This document shows, in pieces, positions 61,353 through 64,000 of a DNA stretch of 64,000 nucleotides (position 1 is the stretch's first letter; each line of letters starts with the position of its first letter). Position numbers and translations under genes: made by a program. The stretch spans positions 72,150-136,149 of the forward strand of contig CAYFLR010000012.1 of the NCBI GenBank assembly GCA_964343805.1, given 5' to 3'. Source of the DNA: CAYFLR01 sp964343805 (GTDB lineage: Bacteria; Bdellovibrionota_B; Oligoflexia; CAYFLR01). The notes beneath the pieces are model-generated. The model ran no database searches. It was not told the origin of the DNA and was given only the letters and a program-made list of their open reading frames with translations.

Positions 61353-62321
61353 ATGTTTGATTCGGCATCGGCCGTGGACCTTGTGTCTTCAATTCAAGGT
61401 GTATATTATAAAAAGGGTTTAACTATGAAAAAAGCAATGGAAAACCGTTATCCCCACTCTGCAGAGCTTTTTAGATTCTGTAAGCAGGTGTTAGATAATA
61501 AATATCAAAATACCCGAGTGATCGACCAAGATATCGGTCAAATCTTGAATTATGATCCTGCCGATTGCAGTCATTGGAAAAAAGGTCGTAAAAATATCAA
61601 ATCCATTTATGCTATAAAACGGCTCTCTGAGCACCTTGAGGTGGATGAGAAGATCTTATTTGATATCGTTTCTGGCGAATCTGATATGCAAGAAGCCATG
61701 TTTGAATACACTGGTTACAAATCTTTTTCTATAGATCCTAAGTTGAAAGAAGTGGCTCGCAAAGATTTCTATCGTAAAGATCCCCGTAATTGGTCCAGAG
61801 AAAAAGAAGAGAATCTATTTAAACAGTTCAATGTCGAGCGTTCTAAGATCCATGATGCTGTTGCTAAAGTTTATGAAAAAATCAATTTTTCTGAAGTTCC
61901 TCTCTATCTTCCCGAGGTGATGAGTTATTATCCTGAACTCACTTTAGAGCCTGCTGATAAGCCGGTAGACGAAGTGGCGCGCATTCAAAAATTAGGTGAT
62001 GGCCGCATTGTCATTTCTCATACCAATGGTCCAATGAAACCTTATATTCGTTATGCTATTGCTAGAGAGTTAGGTAAGTACTTTCTCTATAAAGAGGGGG
62101 AACTGGATCTCTCGGCTAAACAACAAAAGCTTTCGCCTTTGCAAGAAGCTGAAACCTCTCTTTTTGCAGGAAAACTTCTAATTCCTACCAAGCAATTGCA
62201 AGAAGTGGTTAAGACCATGGCAATTAAGAAAGATATTCTTCTCCAATTAGCCGATCTTTTTTGGGTATCTAAGACTCTTATGAGCCTACGCTTTAAAGAT
62301 TATATCGAGTTTGGTGACTAA
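61353..62321 (+). CDS. HTH regulator with catalytically degenerate ImmA/IrrE-like domain
   Basis: 322 residues from ATG 61353, or 298 from ATG 61425, which has AAAAGGG 7 bases upstream. The GTG at 61347 lies against the -10 element and is rejected. Residues ~50-110 look like a Cro/XRE helix-turn-helix (VIDQDIGQILNYDPADCSHW, RLSEHLEVDEKILFDIV). The C-terminal third follows the ImmA/IrrE layout: IRYAIARELGKYFLYKEGE, then EAETSLFAGKLLIPTKQL and LADLFWVSKTLMSLRF. The zinc motif H-E-x2-H appears as R-E-L-G-K, so both metal-binding His are lost. Probably a DNA-binding regulator that lost peptidase activity. No phage genes are near. Confidence 0.8.
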   Translation: MFDSASAVDLVSSIQGVYYKKGLTMKKAMENRYPHSAELFRFCKQVLDNKYQNTRVIDQDIGQILNYDPADCSHWKKGRKNIKSIYAIKRLSEHLEVDEKILFDIVSGESDMQEAMFEYTGYKSFSIDPKLKEVARKDFYRKDPRNWSREKEENLFKQFNVERSKIHDAVAKVYEKINFSEVPLYLPEVMSYYPELTLEPADKPVDEVARIQKLGDGRIVISHTNGPMKPYIRYAIARELGKYFLYKEGELDLSAKQQKLSPLQEAETSLFAGKLLIPTKQLQEVVKTMAIKKDILLQLADLFWVSKTLMSLRFKDYIEFGD

Positions 62322-62322
62322 T

Positions 62323-62356
62323 AAACCCAATTTCTAGCCCTTCTATAGGGGTTTTT
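62323..62356 (+). terminator. Possible terminator after the HTH gene
   Basis: AAACCC (62323-62328) and GGGTTT (62349-62354) can pair across a 20-base loop that contains AGCCCTTCTATAGGG, followed by TTTTTC. Weak to moderate by eye. A 10-N gap lies at 62391-62400. Confidence 0.45.
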
Positions 62357-62390
62357 CTTATATAATTATCTAAATAACTTCATCTTTAAT

Positions 62391-62400
62391 NNNNNNNNNN
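62391..62400. other. Assembly gap
   Basis: Ten Ns in the AT-rich space between the HTH gene and the receiver-TPR gene; true length unknown. Any promoter for the next gene may be partly hidden here. Confidence 0.95.
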
Positions 62401-62485
62401 ACTTTGAATTGTCTCATTTTTACGGTAAACTAGTAAAATAATACTATTATTCTTTTAATTGCTAATTCATGAATGCAGGTGAAAA

Positions 62486-64000
62486 ATGGGTCAGTTACTG
62501 CAAAACGTTGCCATCGTGGACAGCGATAGCTATTCCAAGAGTTCCTTACGCCGTCTGTTAATCCAAATTGGAGTGGGTGAGGTGGATCTCTTTGAAGATG
62601 GTGAAAGCTTTATGCGGCACCTAAAGACAGGCGCACCTTGTCAGCTCCTACTCATTGACCTACATTTACCTAAGATGCCTGGGGTGGAAGTTTTAAAGCA
62701 GCTGAAGAATTTTGATAAATATGAAGATATGCCCAGTATCATCATTGCTTCCAATTTAGAGAAAAAGGATCTGGTACAAGCCCTGAATTTAGGTGCCATT
62801 GACTATATTACCAAGCCCTTTAACCTGCAAACTGCGAATGAGAAGGTGACTAAGGCGGTCAATGTTATTAGAAAACCGAGTCCCTTAAAAAAGTATCTGG
62901 ATGCCATTCGCGGGTATATCAAACAAAAGAAGATTGGAGAGGCTAATAAACTCATTGGAGCGGTATTAGAGAAATACCCCACCAACCAAAAAGCACTCTA
63001 CTTTAAAGGCTATTTAGGTTTAATTACGCAAAAAACCAAAGAGGCGGTGAAGATTCTTTCCGATTTGACTGATTCCCATCCGAGCTACCTTAAGCCCTAT
63101 ACTTTGTTGCACCAATACTACGTTAAAACGGGTAATAAAGAGCAGGCTCTTAAAATAAAAGAGAAAGAGTTAGAGCAAAATCAAAATGATACCGATGGCA
63201 TCTTAGGGTTGGTGGAGGAACTTTTTGCTGTCAAACAGATGGATAAAGCCTTAGAGTGGCTGGAAATTCTTATTAAAAACGATAGTGACAATATTCAAGG
63301 TCTGACTATCTTAGCCAAAATATATGAAGGGAAAGGGGAGAGAGAGAAGGTAAGAAAAACCTATGAGAAGCTTTTCTCTTTATCCAAGTCTAAGGATATT
63401 GCTCTTGCCCTTACAAATGAGTATCTACAAATTGATGAGATAGCCAAAGCCATGGATATCTTTGATAAGATTCCGGCGGATGATGAAAATATCACCTATA
63501 TGCTTTGCAAAGCTGAGATTGCTTATGCAGAAAAAAAGGTGATGCCAGCGGAGAACACCTTTGCTCAGATTCTTAACAAAGACCCTCAGAATTTAAGAGC
63601 CATTATGGGGCTAGCTCGAGTTTCTTTTTTACGCAGCAACTTTGAAGATGCAGAAGATTACTTAAGCAAAGTGACTAAGATCGATCCCGATAATATGGAA
63701 GCCAAGCAATTACTCCTCGAATCCATGTTTCTAAGGAAAGATTTTGAAGAGAACCTGGATAAAATAGTCAAAACAAATGATAAGTTGGTTAAGCAGGGAA
63801 TGGACCTCAAGTTTGCTAAAAAGGTGGCCCACTTTTTTGAGAGTAAAGGGTTAATCAAAGAAGCCTATCAACATATCCAGAACTTTATTCCCGATAATAT
63901 GCAAGACTTAGATCTTCTTGTCGGGGCCGGTCGGATGGCTGTACATTTAGACAGTATGTTGAGAGCTCAAGAATACTTAGATTTAGCTAAACAGGCTGAT
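62486..64000 (+). CDS. Receiver-TPR response regulator, truncated by the window end
   Basis: At least 505 residues, open to the last base. Start at ATG 62486 with GCAGGTGAAAA upstream. The receiver domain has AIVDSDSYSKS, phospho-acceptor Asp 58 (LLIDLHLPKMPGVEVL), Ser 89 (IIIASNLEKK) and Lys 110 (DYITKPFNLQ), so it looks active. From about residue 130 a long array of TPR-like helices follows (KIGEANKLIGAVLEKYPTNQ; QMDKALEWLEILIKNDSDN; FEDAEDYLSKVTKIDPDNME). The output is therefore a protein-interaction scaffold instead of DNA binding. Any C-terminal domain lies outside the window. No partner kinase is adjacent. Confidence 0.9.
   Translation, partial: MGQLLQNVAIVDSDSYSKSSLRRLLIQIGVGEVDLFEDGESFMRHLKTGAPCQLLLIDLHLPKMPGVEVLKQLKNFDKYEDMPSIIIASNLEKKDLVQALNLGAIDYITKPFNLQTANEKVTKAVNVIRKPSPLKKYLDAIRGYIKQKKIGEANKLIGAVLEKYPTNQKALYFKGYLGLITQKTKEAVKILSDLTDSHPSYLKPYTLLHQYYVKTGNKEQALKIKEKELEQNQNDTDGILGLVEELFAVKQMDKALEWLEILIKNDSDNIQGLTILAKIYEGKGEREKVRKTYEKLFSLSKSKDIALALTNEYLQIDEIAKAMDIFDKIPADDENITYMLCKAEIAYAEKKVMPAENTFAQILNKDPQNLRAIMGLARVSFLRSNFEDAEDYLSKVTKIDPDNMEAKQLLLESMFLRKDFEENLDKIVKTNDKLVKQGMDLKFAKKVAHFFESKGLIKEAYQHIQNFIPDNMQDLDLLVGAGRMAVHLDSMLRAQEYLDLAKQAD

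Overview
The window reads as a draft-assembly piece of an AT-rich Gram-negative chromosome. Evidence: a tripartite RND efflux operon, the envelope pair lapA-lapB, many lipobox-bearing lipoproteins, a bacterial 30S S1 gene with six S1 motifs, and a chemotaxis cluster. The density of lipoproteins, CheA/CheB/CheR/CheV and response-regulator hybrids suggests a motile deltaproteobacterium-like or Bdellovibrionota-like organism; this placement is inference and no rRNA is present to test it. Ten runs of N interrupt the sequence (6986-6995, 18309-18318, 20791-20800, 23031-23040, 42206-42215, 44685-44694, 45692-45701, 49543-49621, 60329-60375, 62391-62400). Nine fall inside or at the edge of genes, so several genes look broken only because of assembly. 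No insertion sequence, prophage, CRISPR array, tRNA or rRNA was recognised.

Layout. 1-3080 (+): three unrecognised, probably exported proteins. 3082-13681 (-): a tightly overlapping operon read from high to low coordinates: STAS-domain protein, TolC-type outer-membrane channel, adaptor lipoprotein, RND permease 1, RND permease 2 (frameshifted), outer-membrane-like protein, YcgN-like protein. 13748-16012 (-): large lipoprotein with a second, C-terminal anchor. 16234-20522 (+): amidohydrolase lipoprotein, RsmB-like methyltransferase, Cys-rich lipoprotein, HAD hydrolase. 20519-22095 (-): membrane protein with faint FliF/FliG resemblance. 22243-24754 (+): DUF362 ferredoxin-like protein and pyruvate kinase. 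25187-30545 (+): secreted protein, hisS, queD, M50 peptidase, scpA, scpB, rluB. 30802-31668 (-): R3H-domain protein.

31828-40596 is a signalling block: cheW and a receiver-CheA hybrid on the minus strand, divergent from cheA-cheB-cheR on the plus strand, followed by a single-domain receiver and a PAS histidine kinase on the minus strand. 40832-47656 is an envelope island of large secreted or lipid-anchored proteins, including two adjacent paralogues. 47824-50386 holds a receiver-PilZ protein, an O-methyltransferase and cheV. 50512-58152 (+) is a conserved housekeeping run: accA, cmk, rpsA, sppA, lapA, lapB, rsmB. 58182-64000 (+) holds a PLD-like protein, a PlsC-like acyltransferase, a lipoprotein, ispA, an HTH protein with an inactive-looking ImmA/IrrE domain, and a receiver-TPR protein that runs off the window.

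The most distinctive non-coding signal is a family of about 105-140 bp imperfect palindromes (24752-24889, 30554-30657, 30677-30802) whose arms differ between copies yet stay complementary. Two of the three overlap a gene's stop codon. A second, unrelated 165-bp palindrome lies at 24911-25076. The best candidates for something undescribed are this repeat family, the divergent two-CheA cluster without a chemoreceptor gene, and the STAS-headed dual-RND operon.
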